A stretch of 64,000 nt of DNA from Ignavibacteriales bacterium (GCA_016707285.1 JADJIA010000005.1:496001-560000), one strand, 5' to 3'. Shown: positions 27,516 through 37,642, counted from the stretch's first letter. Numbers and translations are program-made. The notes: generated by a model from the letters alone, not told the origin.

Positions 27516-28453
27516 GTTTTATTAAAAATTTCAATTTTGGGAAATTAAAAGAGGGTCTCTCTAAAACGAGAGATAAAATATTCAACAAGATCGCAGAGAC
27601 TGTAACCGGTAAGGCAGTAATAGATGAATTAACTCTCGAAGAGATGGAAGAATTGTTGATCAGCTCTGACATCGGGTACGACCTTGCCATGAAAATTGTT
27701 GAAGAAGTAAGGAAACAACTTAAAGGGGAAAAAGACAGATCAGGAGAAAATGTTCTCGAAGTTGTAAAAAAGGTGTTGGAAGATGAACTTTCTCACTCAC
27801 TTTCTTCCGTGGAATACATACCTGATGTTGAAAAGTATAATCCATTTGTTATCCTTATTGTCGGCGTTAATGGTGCAGGAAAAACCACAACAATTGGGAA
27901 ACTTGCTCACAATTTTAAAATGTCAGGGTGGAAAGTTGTTGTGGGAGCTGCGGATACTTTCAGGGCAGCAGCAAATGAACAACTTGAAATATGGGCTCAG
28001 AGGGCAGGTGTTCCGATAATATCCCGCGAAATGGGTGCTGACCCTTCATCTGTGGCTTACGAAACAATTGAGGAAGCCATCAGGGTTAAGGCTGATGTTG
28101 TAATGATTGATACCGCCGGCAGACTTCATACAAAAGTGAATTTGATGGAAGAGTTGAGAAAAATCAAAAATGTGATAGCCAAAAAACTTCCTGATTCTCC
28201 AAACGAGATATTTTTGGTGGTTGATGGAACAACAGGTCAAAACGCTGTGCAACAAGGGAAAGAATTCTCCAAAGTTACCGAACTTACAGGCCTGATTGTG
28301 ACAAAACTTGACGGAACTGCAAAAGGCGGTGTTATTTTTCAAATATGCAGAGAATTAAAAGTTCCTGTCAGATATATCGGTGTCGGTGAAGGAATTGAAG
28401 ACCTTCAGAATTTTGATCCTGCAATGTATGTCGAAGCCATTTTTACCAAATAA
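27512..28453 (+). CDS. ftsY: Signal recognition particle receptor FtsY
   Basis: GTPase receptor that docks SRP-ribosome complexes at the SecYEG channel. A helical N domain (about 15-95) is followed by the G domain with GVNGAGKTTTIGKLA (G1), DTFRAAA, DTAGRL (G3), TKLDGTAKGG (G4) and YIGVGEGIEDL (G5). At 313 aa it lacks the long acidic A domain, so membrane binding relies on the short N-terminal amphipathic helix. It overlaps pgsA by 4 nt. Confidence 0.96.
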   Translation: MSFIKNFNFGKLKEGLSKTRDKIFNKIAETVTGKAVIDELTLEEMEELLISSDIGYDLAMKIVEEVRKQLKGEKDRSGENVLEVVKKVLEDELSHSLSSVEYIPDVEKYNPFVILIVGVNGAGKTTTIGKLAHNFKMSGWKVVVGAADTFRAAANEQLEIWAQRAGVPIISREMGADPSSVAYETIEEAIRVKADVVMIDTAGRLHTKVNLMEELRKIKNVIAKKLPDSPNEIFLVVDGTTGQNAVQQGKEFSKVTELTGLIVTKLDGTAKGGVIFQICRELKVPVRYIGVGEGIEDLQNFDPAMYVEAIFTK

Positions 28454-28466
28454 ATTTTAATCCAAA

Positions 28467-29378
28467 TTGAATTCAAAACAATTAAACTGTATTGTAATAA
28501 ATCCTTTTGCAGGTAATGGAAGAGGTAAAAAACTTGCTGGTCGATTAAAAAAGCATCCCGATTTTAAGGGTTTGGAAATCCATTCACCCGTCAATTTGGT
28601 TGAAGCTGCTGCAATTTACAATGAACTCAATCGGAAAGATGTACATTTGATGTTGGCAGGGGGAGATGGAACTTTCAATTCTGTTGTTAACCTGGTTGAA
28701 CCGCCCTATAATTTTAAGATTTCTTTTATTCCTTCCGGTTCCGGAAACGATCTGGCAAGATATTTTAAACTTGGTTCAAATGCAAAAACGGAACTTAAAA
28801 AAGCCATGCTAAGAGGAACTGAATCCAAAATGGATGTTTGGGATACAACTATTTCCTTTGCTGATGGCACAATCGAAAAAAGAAAATTTATCAACACTTT
28901 GGGTGTTGGTTTCGACGCCTATGTAGGGACTCTTAAAGAAAAGAAGAAATTTCTCACCGGTATTGCGGTTTATGTTGTTTCATTATTTCAGGCACTATTC
29001 TCTTACGATTCAGTCACATATAAAATTCAGATTGATGGCGATTTAAAATATTCGAGTGAAGCAATGTTTATTACCACGGGGAATGGCATGTATTCAGGTG
29101 GCGGTTTTAAGCTAACACCCAATGCCGTAGTGGATGATGGATTACTTGAAATGTGTATAGTTGATACTATGAGTCTGCCAAAGATATTTGTGAACTTACC
29201 GAAAGCAATTACCGGTTCACATGTCAGGATTAACGAGACAACTCTTTTTAATACAAACAGTTACACCATGTTACTTGATAAACCTGCATATATCCATTTG
29301 GATGGTGAAACCTATTCAAAAAAAGCAACAAGTGTAAGGGTTGAACTTTCACCCCACAAACTTGGAATCTCCACTTAA
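28467..29378 (+). CDS. Diacylglycerol/sphingolipid kinase family protein
   Basis: A 303-aa soluble lipid kinase of the DAGK_cat fold. The nucleotide loop GGDGTFNSVVN (about 70-80) and PSGSGNDLAR (about 90-99) are intact, and the N-terminal strand reads IVINPFAGNGRG. The start is TTG at 28467, 13 nt after ftsY; no ATG fits. It may phosphorylate diacylglycerol or undecaprenol-like lipids; sequence alone cannot decide. With pgsA two genes upstream, phospholipid metabolism is a reasonable theme. Confidence 0.88.
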   Translation: MNSKQLNCIVINPFAGNGRGKKLAGRLKKHPDFKGLEIHSPVNLVEAAAIYNELNRKDVHLMLAGGDGTFNSVVNLVEPPYNFKISFIPSGSGNDLARYFKLGSNAKTELKKAMLRGTESKMDVWDTTISFADGTIEKRKFINTLGVGFDAYVGTLKEKKKFLTGIAVYVVSLFQALFSYDSVTYKIQIDGDLKYSSEAMFITTGNGMYSGGGFKLTPNAVVDDGLLEMCIVDTMSLPKIFVNLPKAITGSHVRINETTLFNTNSYTMLLDKPAYIHLDGETYSKKATSVRVELSPHKLGIST

Positions 29379-29379
29379 A

Positions 29380-29586
29380 ATGCTCCTGTTTTCTCCCCGT
29401 AAAAAGATCCGCCAATTTACATATATCCCACGATTCATCGATAAGGGGATGGATAACAACAACCAGATGTTTCCGACCATACATGAAAGACGGAAAGGGC
29501 AGGGGAAACGAAAACTGTTTTTTTATTCACTACTGGTAGTAATTATAGTTTTAGTGTTAATATATCTGGAAGGATTGATTAATTGA
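29380..29586 (+). CDS. Small single-pass membrane protein
   Basis: Begins with ATG 1 nt after the lipid kinase stop and encodes 68 aa. A basic N-terminal half (SPRKKIRQF, HERRKGQGKRK) leads into one transmembrane helix (LFFYSLLVVIIVLVLIYLEGLI) at the C-terminus. The stop overlaps the start of the M16 peptidase gene by 4 nt, which favours real translation. No family is recognised. Charge distribution suggests a tail-anchored protein with its N-terminus in the cytoplasm. Confidence 0.66.
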   Translation: MLLFSPRKKIRQFTYIPRFIDKGMDNNNQMFPTIHERRKGQGKRKLFFYSLLVVIIVLVLIYLEGLIN

Positions 29587-32378
29587 GACAAATTAAAATT
29601 TTATTTATTTTTATGGCAGTATTTACTGCTCTTGGATTTAGCCAGCCCGCTAATGATTCCATTCCACAACACCGTAACATAAAACAGGGAGTCCTTCAGA
29701 ATGGCATTAAATATTACATTCTGCCAAACAAACAACCTGAAAAAAAGGCAGAGCTGCGTCTGGTAATTCTCTCCGGTTCGTTGAATGAAAGAGAAGATCA
29801 GCGAGGGCTTGCCCATTTTGTAGAGCACATGCTTTTTAACGGTACAAAAAATTTCCCCGGTAATAAAGTGGTTGATTTTCTTGAAATACTCGGTATGAAG
29901 TTTGGACCTGAAATAAACGCTTATACATCTACCGAAGAAACTGTTTACATGTTAACGGTTCCAACCGACAGAAATTCGATTCTCGATTCAGCATTTTTGA
30001 TCCTTTCCGACTGGGCGGTAAATGCCACTTTTGATTCTCTTGAAATTGATAAGGAGAGAGGAGTGGTTCTGGAGGAGATGAGAATGGGTAAAGGAGCTGC
30101 TGAAAGGATCAGAGACAAACAGTTCCCTGTATTATTTCATAACTCACGATTTGCAGAGAGACTGCCAATTGGAAAAGAAGAAATTCTAAAAAACTTCCCT
30201 CACAAATCTCTTACAGATTATTACAAAGAGTGGTATAAACCTGAACTGATGTCAGTTGTGGCTGTGGGTGATTTTGACGCAACCGAAATAGAGAAATTAG
30301 TTCACAAACATTTTAATACCATACCGGGCTCGTCGTTGAGCAAAAAGAGGGTTATATACGGGGTTCCTGACCATAAAGAGAGATTATATACTATCACAGG
30401 CGACAAAGAAGTAACCACCACCAGCCTGACTATCGTCCATAAAAGGCCGGTTTTAAAAGCCAATACAAAGCAGGAGTACAAAAATGCACTCGTCTTTAAT
30501 CTTATCAGCATGATGCTAAACGAAAGATTGTTTGATCTTTCCAAGAAGGTGGATGCTCCTTTTCTTGAAGGTGGTGGATACACAACCGGTCTTTCTTACG
30601 ATAAAGGAGCGTTTGTGTTATACATGACTCCAAAAGAAAATATGGTTGATTCGTCATTTTTTCTTTTGAACCTTGAAGCAGAAAAAATGAGACAGTTTGG
30701 ATTTAATTTCGATGAATTTGGAAGATCGATTGAGAACATGAATGCCGGAATGGATAATTATTTTAAAGAAAAGGATAATCAGTATTCAAACGGGATAGTA
30801 AATGCAATCCTTGATCAAGTGATTAATGACGCCATTTACACCGATATTGAATCCGGATATGCCATTTATAAAGAGTTAATCCCAACAATTTCATTGGAGG
30901 AAGTTAATCAAGCTGCAAAATCTTTAACCACTGATTCCAATCTGGTTGTTATGATTTCTTACCCTGAGAAAGAAGGAATTAGAATTCCGTCGGAAGAAGA
31001 ACTTGAAAAGATATATACTGAAGTAAAAAAAGTTAAACTATCCGGTCCAACGGTTGTAACAACCGACCGACCGTTGATAAAAGAGGAACCGACACCCGGA
31101 AAAATCGTTTCAGAAGAAGATTTCGGAATTTTAGACATCAAAAAATGGACTCTTGACAACGGCGCGGTAGTTTATTTGAAGAAAACCGCGCTTCAACAAG
31201 ACGAAGTGATGATGTATGGCTTTAGTAAAGGCGGACTGTCAAAAGTTGAAGATTCCGACCTTGTTTCTGCCAAATATTCAAACAACATTATTGAAGAATC
31301 CGGGCTCGGTGATTTTAACCTTACCGATTTATCAAAAAAACTATCCGGCAAAATGGTGTCATTAACAACCGGAATATCAGATTTAAGCGAAAGTATTCAG
31401 GGAAAGTCTTCATTAAAAGATATCGAGGATTTTTTCAGACTTATCTACCTGACATTTACCAATCCAAGACTTGATACTGAAGCATCGGATATTTTTCTCG
31501 AGAAAATGAAGAATTATTTGCAGAATGCCGGGATGAGTCCCGATAATGTATTTTATGATACGATTGTAGTTTCATTATTTGGAAATAATCCACGAATGAA
31601 ACCAATGTCAATCGATCAACTTAATCAACTCGACCCTGCTAAAGCATATAATGTATTTAAGGAGCGATTCAATTCAGCATCGGATTTTGAGTTTGTCTTC
31701 GTTGGTAATTTTGATGAAGACATAATGAGATCATTAGTTTGTCGATATATTGCATCACAACCAAAAGTATCAAAGGAAAACTGGATCGACAGGGGAGTGA
31801 GGTATGCAAACAAAAGTGATGAAAAAACTGTTAAAATGGGTACTGAACAGAAAGCTACCGTGTTTCTTAGTTTCCCCGGCAAGTTTGAGTGGACAAAAAA
31901 GAATGCAATGGAATTAACAACTCTGCAAAAAATATTTGACATTCAATTAAATGAAGTTATCAGAGAAGAATTAGGGGGTTCGTATTCTGTTTCGGCATCA
32001 ACCACCTATAATAAATATCCTGAACCAGTATTCAATAATAGTGTCTATTTTAATTGTGATCCTGCCAGAATAGATGAATTGGTAAGTCGGGTTATTATGA
32101 TGATAGATTCATTAAAAACTTCATTTAAAGACGAAACGACTTTACTTAAAGCAAAAGAAAATCAGTATAAAGAGATTGATGATACTTTTCAGGATAACTC
32201 AAGTATCCTGAATCTAATCAGTTCATACCTGATGTTTGATGCTGACCTTAATGATTTTTTTGCAGGAAAAGACTTCGTAAAGGCAATTACTGTTGAAGAC
32301 ATTAGAAATGCCGCGAAAAAGTATTTTAACGGTGATGTAATCCTGAAGTATTATTTAAAACCGTTTATTTCCAAATAG
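29583..32378 (+). CDS. Secreted M16-family zinc peptidase
   Basis: A 931-aa full-length pitrilysin-like protein with a signal peptide (about 1-20). The inverted zinc motif HxxEH is His78-Phe-Val-Glu81-His82 (AHFVEHMLFNGT), and the third ligand lies in the ERGVVLEEMR segment. A second M16 core without zinc ligands fills the C-terminal half, with the R/Y substrate-binding region near REELGGSYSVSAS, as usual. It starts with TTG overlapping the small membrane gene by 4 nt. It is expected in the periplasm. Substrate unknown. Confidence 0.9.
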   Translation: MRQIKILFIFMAVFTALGFSQPANDSIPQHRNIKQGVLQNGIKYYILPNKQPEKKAELRLVILSGSLNEREDQRGLAHFVEHMLFNGTKNFPGNKVVDFLEILGMKFGPEINAYTSTEETVYMLTVPTDRNSILDSAFLILSDWAVNATFDSLEIDKERGVVLEEMRMGKGAAERIRDKQFPVLFHNSRFAERLPIGKEEILKNFPHKSLTDYYKEWYKPELMSVVAVGDFDATEIEKLVHKHFNTIPGSSLSKKRVIYGVPDHKERLYTITGDKEVTTTSLTIVHKRPVLKANTKQEYKNALVFNLISMMLNERLFDLSKKVDAPFLEGGGYTTGLSYDKGAFVLYMTPKENMVDSSFFLLNLEAEKMRQFGFNFDEFGRSIENMNAGMDNYFKEKDNQYSNGIVNAILDQVINDAIYTDIESGYAIYKELIPTISLEEVNQAAKSLTTDSNLVVMISYPEKEGIRIPSEEELEKIYTEVKKVKLSGPTVVTTDRPLIKEEPTPGKIVSEEDFGILDIKKWTLDNGAVVYLKKTALQQDEVMMYGFSKGGLSKVEDSDLVSAKYSNNIIEESGLGDFNLTDLSKKLSGKMVSLTTGISDLSESIQGKSSLKDIEDFFRLIYLTFTNPRLDTEASDIFLEKMKNYLQNAGMSPDNVFYDTIVVSLFGNNPRMKPMSIDQLNQLDPAKAYNVFKERFNSASDFEFVFVGNFDEDIMRSLVCRYIASQPKVSKENWIDRGVRYANKSDEKTVKMGTEQKATVFLSFPGKFEWTKKNAMELTTLQKIFDIQLNEVIREELGGSYSVSASTTYNKYPEPVFNNSVYFNCDPARIDELVSRVIMMIDSLKTSFKDETTLLKAKENQYKEIDDTFQDNSSILNLISSYLMFDADLNDFFAGKDFVKAITVEDIRNAAKKYFNGDVILKYYLKPFISK

Positions 32379-32394
32379 TCAGGCATATTATTTT

Positions 32395-32428
32395 ATGGCA
32401 TCAGTTAATCCGGTTTAACTGATGCCAT
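32395..32428. terminator. Perfect 14-bp hairpin after the M16 gene
   Basis: ATGGCATCAGTTAA (32395-32408) and its exact reverse complement (32415-32428) flank a 6-nt loop, 16 nt after the M16 stop. The flanks are AT-rich but lack a run of six or more T on either side. The remaining 160 bp to the clc stop show no gene or other element I recognise. Confidence 0.55.
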
Positions 32429-32587
32429 AAATATTAAATTCATCAATGGCCAACAAATACATTTGAAAGATGTTATTAGGATATCGGGATATAAGGGGAG
32501 CGGGATTATTAAATGATTAAATTCACAGGACTCATTTAGTTAACATAATATACATTATAGGACATTTTGAGACATGGGATAATAATG

Positions 32588-34430
32588 TCAAGATGCCATA
32601 TCCATATCATTTTCTGCCTTAAACAGCTCATTTTGATATACTCTTAATATTTTTTGTTTTGTAACAATCCCCTTAAATTCTTTTTCTGAATTTATTACCG
32701 GTAGATACTCAAGATCAAAAGTTTCCATCATCTTCAATGCACTGTCACTGTTTTCATTTTCACCTATTACAGGAAATCTTTTTTTCATCAAGTCACCGGC
32801 AATCAGAAAATCAACAACCGAAGACATCTCTTCATCAAACATGGTTTTCCTCAGGTCACTATAAGTTATCACCCCCAAAATATTACCAGCCTGATTGCGA
32901 ACCAACAAAGTCTCGTAATTGGAATTTCGCAATAATTCCACCACTCTGTGATAGTTGTCTGATTCCTGAATAAATACATCTGAATTTTCAATTATCGCGG
33001 ATATTTGCATCGACTTAAGAACAGAGCTTTTTCTGCCATAGATATCGAGTCCTGTGCCTTCTCGTCCCAACCTGATTGTATATAGCGAACCCTTTAGTAT
33101 TCCTTTGGAGATTACCGTGGAGATTATAATGGATAACATCAATGGCAAAATAATCTTGTAGTTGTTGGTCATCTCAAACACCATGATCAAGGCTGTTAGC
33201 GAAGCGTGGGTTGTGCCGGCAACCACTGCGCCCATCCCGACAAGAGCGTAAGCCCCCGGAGACACATCAAGTTCCGGGAAAATTACATTAATCAATTGTC
33301 CAATTGCACCACCAAGCATGGCACCGGTGAACAAACTGGGTGCAAAAGTACCACCATGACCACCAGAACCCACTGTAAGAGCCGTAGCGAGAGGTTTTAG
33401 CAGCACAAGTAATAACAACAGTTCCAGAGTATTCTGATTGTAGAGTGATCTGTCAACTGATTGTTGACTAAAGCCATAAACACCCGGAAGGAATAATCCA
33501 ATTAATCCGACACAAATGCCACCCAATGCCGGTTTTAAGAATGTTGGTATCGTAATTTTATTAAAAAAGTTCATCAACAAAAAAGATGGTTTTCACAAAA
33601 TAAACTGAAACAAGCCCGGCTACGATCCCCAGGATAATGTAAAAAAAGAACTCATTATTACTCGTTAGTGCATAAGCAGGAATCTGAAATGCAGGTTCAT
33701 CACCGATAAATCCACGAGAAATAACTGTGGCAAATACTGATGACACAATTATAGGCCCTAATGAACGCGAATTAAAAGTTCTTAATATTATTTCCATCGT
33801 AAAGATGGCACCACCCAAGGGAGCATTGAACGCAGCAGAAAGTCCGGCTGCAGCACCACAACCTACAAGAATTCTTAATCTGTCGGAAGATAAATTCAAA
33901 AATTGTCCAAAACCTGATCCAATTGCAGCACCAATCTGAACAATCGGACCTTCTTTTCCACCCGCTCCACCGGTTCCGATGCTAATTGCTGTCTGAATTG
34001 TCTTGAGTACAGCAACACTCCCTTTTATTATACCTCCTTTTGTAGCGACCGCAAGAATAACGTTGGGTATCCCCTCCCCTTTTTTCCCTTTTTCGAAGAT
34101 CATCGCCAGGATTCCCACTACCAGCCCTCCGAGCGCCGGAACAAGAATTACATAAATCACCCCGATAAAAGTTTCAGGATAAAAAGTTTTAAATCCGGGA
34201 AAAATGGAAGGAGGGAGATAAAAGAAGAGTTCTTTGATATATTCTATTGAGTGATGAAATATAACAGCCCCTAATCCGCATAAAACACCGGTTACAGCTC
34301 CTAATATTAATGTGTACCCATCCTGAGTAAGATCCCAACCATATGAACTGATTGGGATCTTATGGGCATAATATTTTATTACTGCAAGAAAAGTCCTGAA
34401 AAAACCGGCTTTAGGTGGATCAGTATTTAT
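32588..34430 (-). pseudogene. ClC chloride channel/antiporter with CBS pair; frameshifted, odd start
   Basis: The two frames together make a 613-aa ClC protein. The selectivity motifs are intact: GEGIP, GGKEGP (gating Glu present, so antiporter-like) and GGTFAP. The C-terminus carries two CBS domains (about the last 130 aa). The frame breaks at the A6 run 33563-33568 (minus CTTTTTTAAT): frame one ends VDELF and the other continues FNKITIP...PALGG with no lost residues, as if one base were extra. The frame is open upstream of the GTG at 34160 and encodes the first helix (LILGAVTGVLCGLGAVIF), yet holds no ATG, GTG or TTG. An ATA at 34430 follows GGAGAAGG by 5 nt. It overlaps hbd by 11 nt. Confidence 0.85.
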
Positions 34431-35268
34431 AGAATCCTTCTCCTGATTTTCGACCTAATTTCCCTGCGGCTACCATCTTTTTGAGCAGTGGACACGGTCT
34501 GTACTTTGGATCATTAAACCCGTTAAATAATACTTCCATTATTGCCAGACAAACATCAAGTCCGATAAAATCGGCAAGAGTCAGGGGTCCCATTGGATGA
34601 TTCATTCCTAATTTCATCACAGCGTCGATGTCTTCTTTTGATGCGACACCCTCCATCAAAGAAAAGATTGCCTCATTTATCATCGGCATTAATATTCTGT
34701 TTGAAATGAATCCCGGGTAATCCTGCACTTCAACAGGCACTTTATCGAGGTTTAAAGTTAGATTTTTGATAATTGAATATGTTTCATCAGAAGTTGAATA
34801 TCCACGGATGATCTCAACCAATTTCATGATTGGAACGGGATTCATGAAATGCATACCTATGAAGTTAGATGCCCTTGAAGTTGGCGCAAGTTCGGTGATA
34901 GAGATTGAAGAAGTATTTGTTGCCATGATCGCATCAGCTTTAAGTATTTTATCTAACTCATTAAATATAGATAGCTTAACCTCCTTGTTCTCATACACTG
35001 CCTCAATCACAAGATCGGTTTCAGGGTTAACATTTGACACACCACATACTGAGGTAATATTATTGAGTGCAGCGATTTTATCCTCTGATTTGATCGTTTC
35101 TTTTTTCACCATTCGGTCGAGACTTGTGCTGATATTTGCGATTGCTTTTTGAATCAGTTCATCTTTTGTTTCGACCAGCGTAACTGAAAATCCGTTAAGT
35201 GCGAAAACGGTAACAATTCCGTTTCCCATGGTGCCGCCACCAACAACCGCAACTTTGGTTACATTCAT
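34420..35268 (-). CDS. hbd: 3-hydroxybutyryl-CoA dehydrogenase
   Basis: NAD(P)-dependent oxidation/reduction between acetoacetyl-CoA and 3-hydroxybutyryl-CoA. The Rossmann loop VVGGGTMGNGI is at residues 8-18. The catalytic His is in HFMNPVP and the Glu in LVEIIRG; the C-terminal domain has GFISNRILMPMINEA and HPMGPLTLADFIGLD. At 282 aa it is the stand-alone bacterial form. It lies directly downstream of the thiolase, so the two catalyse consecutive steps. Confidence 0.95.
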   Translation of the reverse strand: MNVTKVAVVGGGTMGNGIVTVFALNGFSVTLVETKDELIQKAIANISTSLDRMVKKETIKSEDKIAALNNITSVCGVSNVNPETDLVIEAVYENKEVKLSIFNELDKILKADAIMATNTSSISITELAPTSRASNFIGMHFMNPVPIMKLVEIIRGYSTSDETYSIIKNLTLNLDKVPVEVQDYPGFISNRILMPMINEAIFSLMEGVASKEDIDAVMKLGMNHPMGPLTLADFIGLDVCLAIMEVLFNGFNDPKYRPCPLLKKMVAAGKLGRKSGEGFYKY

Positions 35269-35289
35269 ATATTCAATCTCCGTTAAAAA

Positions 35290-36465
35290 TTAATATTTTT
35301 TGACTATCAAAGCTGAAGCTTCTCCACCACCGATACAAAGACTTGCAAGTCCATAAGTTGAATTTCTTCTCAACATTTCATGAATTAAGGTAGCCACTAT
35401 TCTGGCACCGCTCGCTCCAATTGGATGTCCGAGAGCTACGGCTCCCCCATTTACATTTGTGTTTTCGGGAGTGATACCTGTCAGTTTATTTACAGCAAGT
35501 GAAACTACTGCAAAAGCCTCGTTTATTTCAAAAAGATCAATATCTGCCACTTTTAATCCTGCTTTATCCAACACTTTGTGGATAGCATCAGCAGGAGCTG
35601 TTGTGAAATCGACGGGCGCTTTTGCAGCAGAACTTTGAGCAACAATTTCAACGAGTGGCTTAAAACCAAGTTCAAGCGCCTTCTCTTCTGACATTATAAG
35701 CACTGCGGCAGCGCCATCATTCAGGCTACTTGCATTAGCGGCAGTAACAACGCCATCTTTATCAAATACCGGACGAAGTGTCGGAATTTTCGCAAAATTA
35801 GTCTTATCAGGGTCTTCATCTTTATCAACAATGATGTCGCCGGTTCTTGATTTAACAACGATTGGTACCATTTCATCATTAAATTTACCTGCTTTTTGGG
35901 CTTCCTGTGCCCTCGTGTAGGATGTAATGGCAAACTGATCAAGCTCTTCTCTTGTAAGCTCCATGTTTTTGGCACATATCTCAGCACAATTACCCATATG
36001 GATACGGTTATAAACATCAGTTAAGCCATCGAGCAGAACTGAATCATAAATTTCACCATGACCATATTTAAATCCATTTCTGGCTTTTGGGAGAATATAT
36101 GGAGCATTCGACATCGATTCCATTCCACCCGCCACAATTATATCAGCATCGCCTGCTGCAATAGCCTGCTGTGCCAGCATAATTGCTTTGAGACCACTTC
36201 CACACATTTTATTCAGAGTGAAAGTTTCAACAGTATCGGGCAATCCGGCATTAAGAGCCGCCTGGCGAGCAGGAGCCTGACCCTGACCGGCCATCAAAAC
36301 ATTACCAAAAATCACTTCATTTACGAGGTTTTTATCAATTCCGGATTCATCAAGAACAGCTTTTATTACGGTTCCACCAAGTTGTGCCGCAGTGAAAGAT
36401 GCCAATGATCCTCCAAATGAACCAATAGGAGTTCTTTTTGCGTGTGTTATTACTACTTTTTTCAT
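35290..36465 (-). CDS. Acetyl-CoA C-acetyltransferase (thiolase)
   Basis: Condenses two acetyl-CoA to acetoacetyl-CoA or the reverse. The nucleophilic Cys is in NKMCGSGLKAI (near residue 88), the His in GGAVALGHPIGASG and the second Cys in SLCIGGGEASA. Start chosen at the ATG 36465, preceded by AAAGGAATTGAC, giving 391 aa and the family N-terminus MKKVVITHAKRTPIG; the ATG five codons earlier would add MKGID. It lies 11 nt after holB and 21 nt before hbd. Confidence 0.95.
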   Translation of the reverse strand: MKKVVITHAKRTPIGSFGGSLASFTAAQLGGTVIKAVLDESGIDKNLVNEVIFGNVLMAGQGQAPARQAALNAGLPDTVETFTLNKMCGSGLKAIMLAQQAIAAGDADIIVAGGMESMSNAPYILPKARNGFKYGHGEIYDSVLLDGLTDVYNRIHMGNCAEICAKNMELTREELDQFAITSYTRAQEAQKAGKFNDEMVPIVVKSRTGDIIVDKDEDPDKTNFAKIPTLRPVFDKDGVVTAANASSLNDGAAAVLIMSEEKALELGFKPLVEIVAQSSAAKAPVDFTTAPADAIHKVLDKAGLKVADIDLFEINEAFAVVSLAVNKLTGITPENTNVNGGAVALGHPIGASGARIVATLIHEMLRRNSTYGLASLCIGGGEASALIVKKY

Positions 36466-36476
36466 GTCAATTCCTT

Positions 36477-37619
36477 TCAATTTAAATAAATTTTTTCGTC
36501 AATCAGATCGTTCTGAATCAATGAAGCGATCAGAAACATTATGTTATAACTTGCAATTTGCATATTAAGATTGTTGTTTTCAATATAATAGAGTATTTTT
36601 TCTATCGAACCAACTGCTCTGTTTGGGTCGATAGAACTGTATTTTTGAGCAAATTTTTCGAATGTGTCGATGTGTTGAGTATAAAACAGATCTTCCCGAA
36701 AACCGATGAGATATCTCTTAAAATCTTCAAACCAGAGTAGTACCAGGCTCACAAAAAGTTGGAACAGCTCGGCATCGTTTTCCGAAAGAATATCTTTGAT
36801 TTCCTTCTGGGCTGAACTTAATTTCCCTGCGAGTGAAAATCTCAGGAATGCAATCACCGACGATTGTCTGTCAAAAAGATTTTTCTCCCTTAGATAAAGC
36901 GCTTTGGCAATTGAACCGGAACTTATGTGCGCCAACAAATCCGTTTCAGATTCTTCCAGTCCAAAATACACCTTGAGAGCATCAGCTATTTCTGACTTCA
37001 CTAACGGTTTAAACTCCACAGGCCAACAACGCGACTTAATCGTCTCTCTTAAAAGTGATGGATCAGATGTGGTCAGGATAAAGACAAAACCTTCGGGGGG
37101 TTCCTCAAGATTTTTCAAAAGCGAATTCTGTGCAGGTTCATTCATCAGGTGTGCATCGGATATTATCACCGTTCTGCGACCTTTTTCCTGAAATGAAAGC
37201 GACATATATTTTGTAAGAGAACGGATGGATGATATTTTTATATCATTGGCTTTGGGTATGGAAATTTTATAGTAAGGATTTTCTTCCTTTTTGCGAAATT
37301 CTTCCTGAATCAGCTCCATTTCAGATGGAGTCATACGGTCGTAGGGACCATCATCTGAAGATTCATTTTTTCCGACAGGCAGAGGACAGATGAACTTTAC
37401 GGCAGGCTCTTTAAGGGTATTCCCCTCTATCACAGGATCATAATCCCCTTTTTCAATCCTGTTTATCAGGTTGGCAAACCGGATTGCGATAAAATCTTTT
37501 CCTACCCCGGGAGGTCCCGAAAACAAAAGGGCTTGTGGGATTTTTTTAGTGGTCAGAAATCCGGAAAGTATTTCTTTTACAGATTTCTGACCATAAATTC
37601 CACTAAACAGGTCTTCCAT
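36477..37619 (-). CDS. holB: DNA polymerase III delta-prime-type clamp-loader subunit
   Basis: AAA+ clamp-loader subunit. SGPPGVGKDF is the P-loop (about 34-43), followed by a SRC-like motif (IKSRCWPVEF near 193) and the helical C-terminal domain. The four Cys of the zinc module are not present (only PLPVGKNESSDDG in that place), and the 380-aa length fits HolB rather than DnaX. An insert near residues 58-100 replaces the usual short loop. The downstream thiolase follows after 11 nt. Confidence 0.87.
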   Translation of the reverse strand: MEDLFSGIYGQKSVKEILSGFLTTKKIPQALLFSGPPGVGKDFIAIRFANLINRIEKGDYDPVIEGNTLKEPAVKFICPLPVGKNESSDDGPYDRMTPSEMELIQEEFRKKEENPYYKISIPKANDIKISSIRSLTKYMSLSFQEKGRRTVIISDAHLMNEPAQNSLLKNLEEPPEGFVFILTTSDPSLLRETIKSRCWPVEFKPLVKSEIADALKVYFGLEESETDLLAHISSGSIAKALYLREKNLFDRQSSVIAFLRFSLAGKLSSAQKEIKDILSENDAELFQLFVSLVLLWFEDFKRYLIGFREDLFYTQHIDTFEKFAQKYSSIDPNRAVGSIEKILYYIENNNLNMQIASYNIMFLIASLIQNDLIDEKIYLN

Positions 37620-37642
37620 TACCGGTTACTGTAAATCACTTT

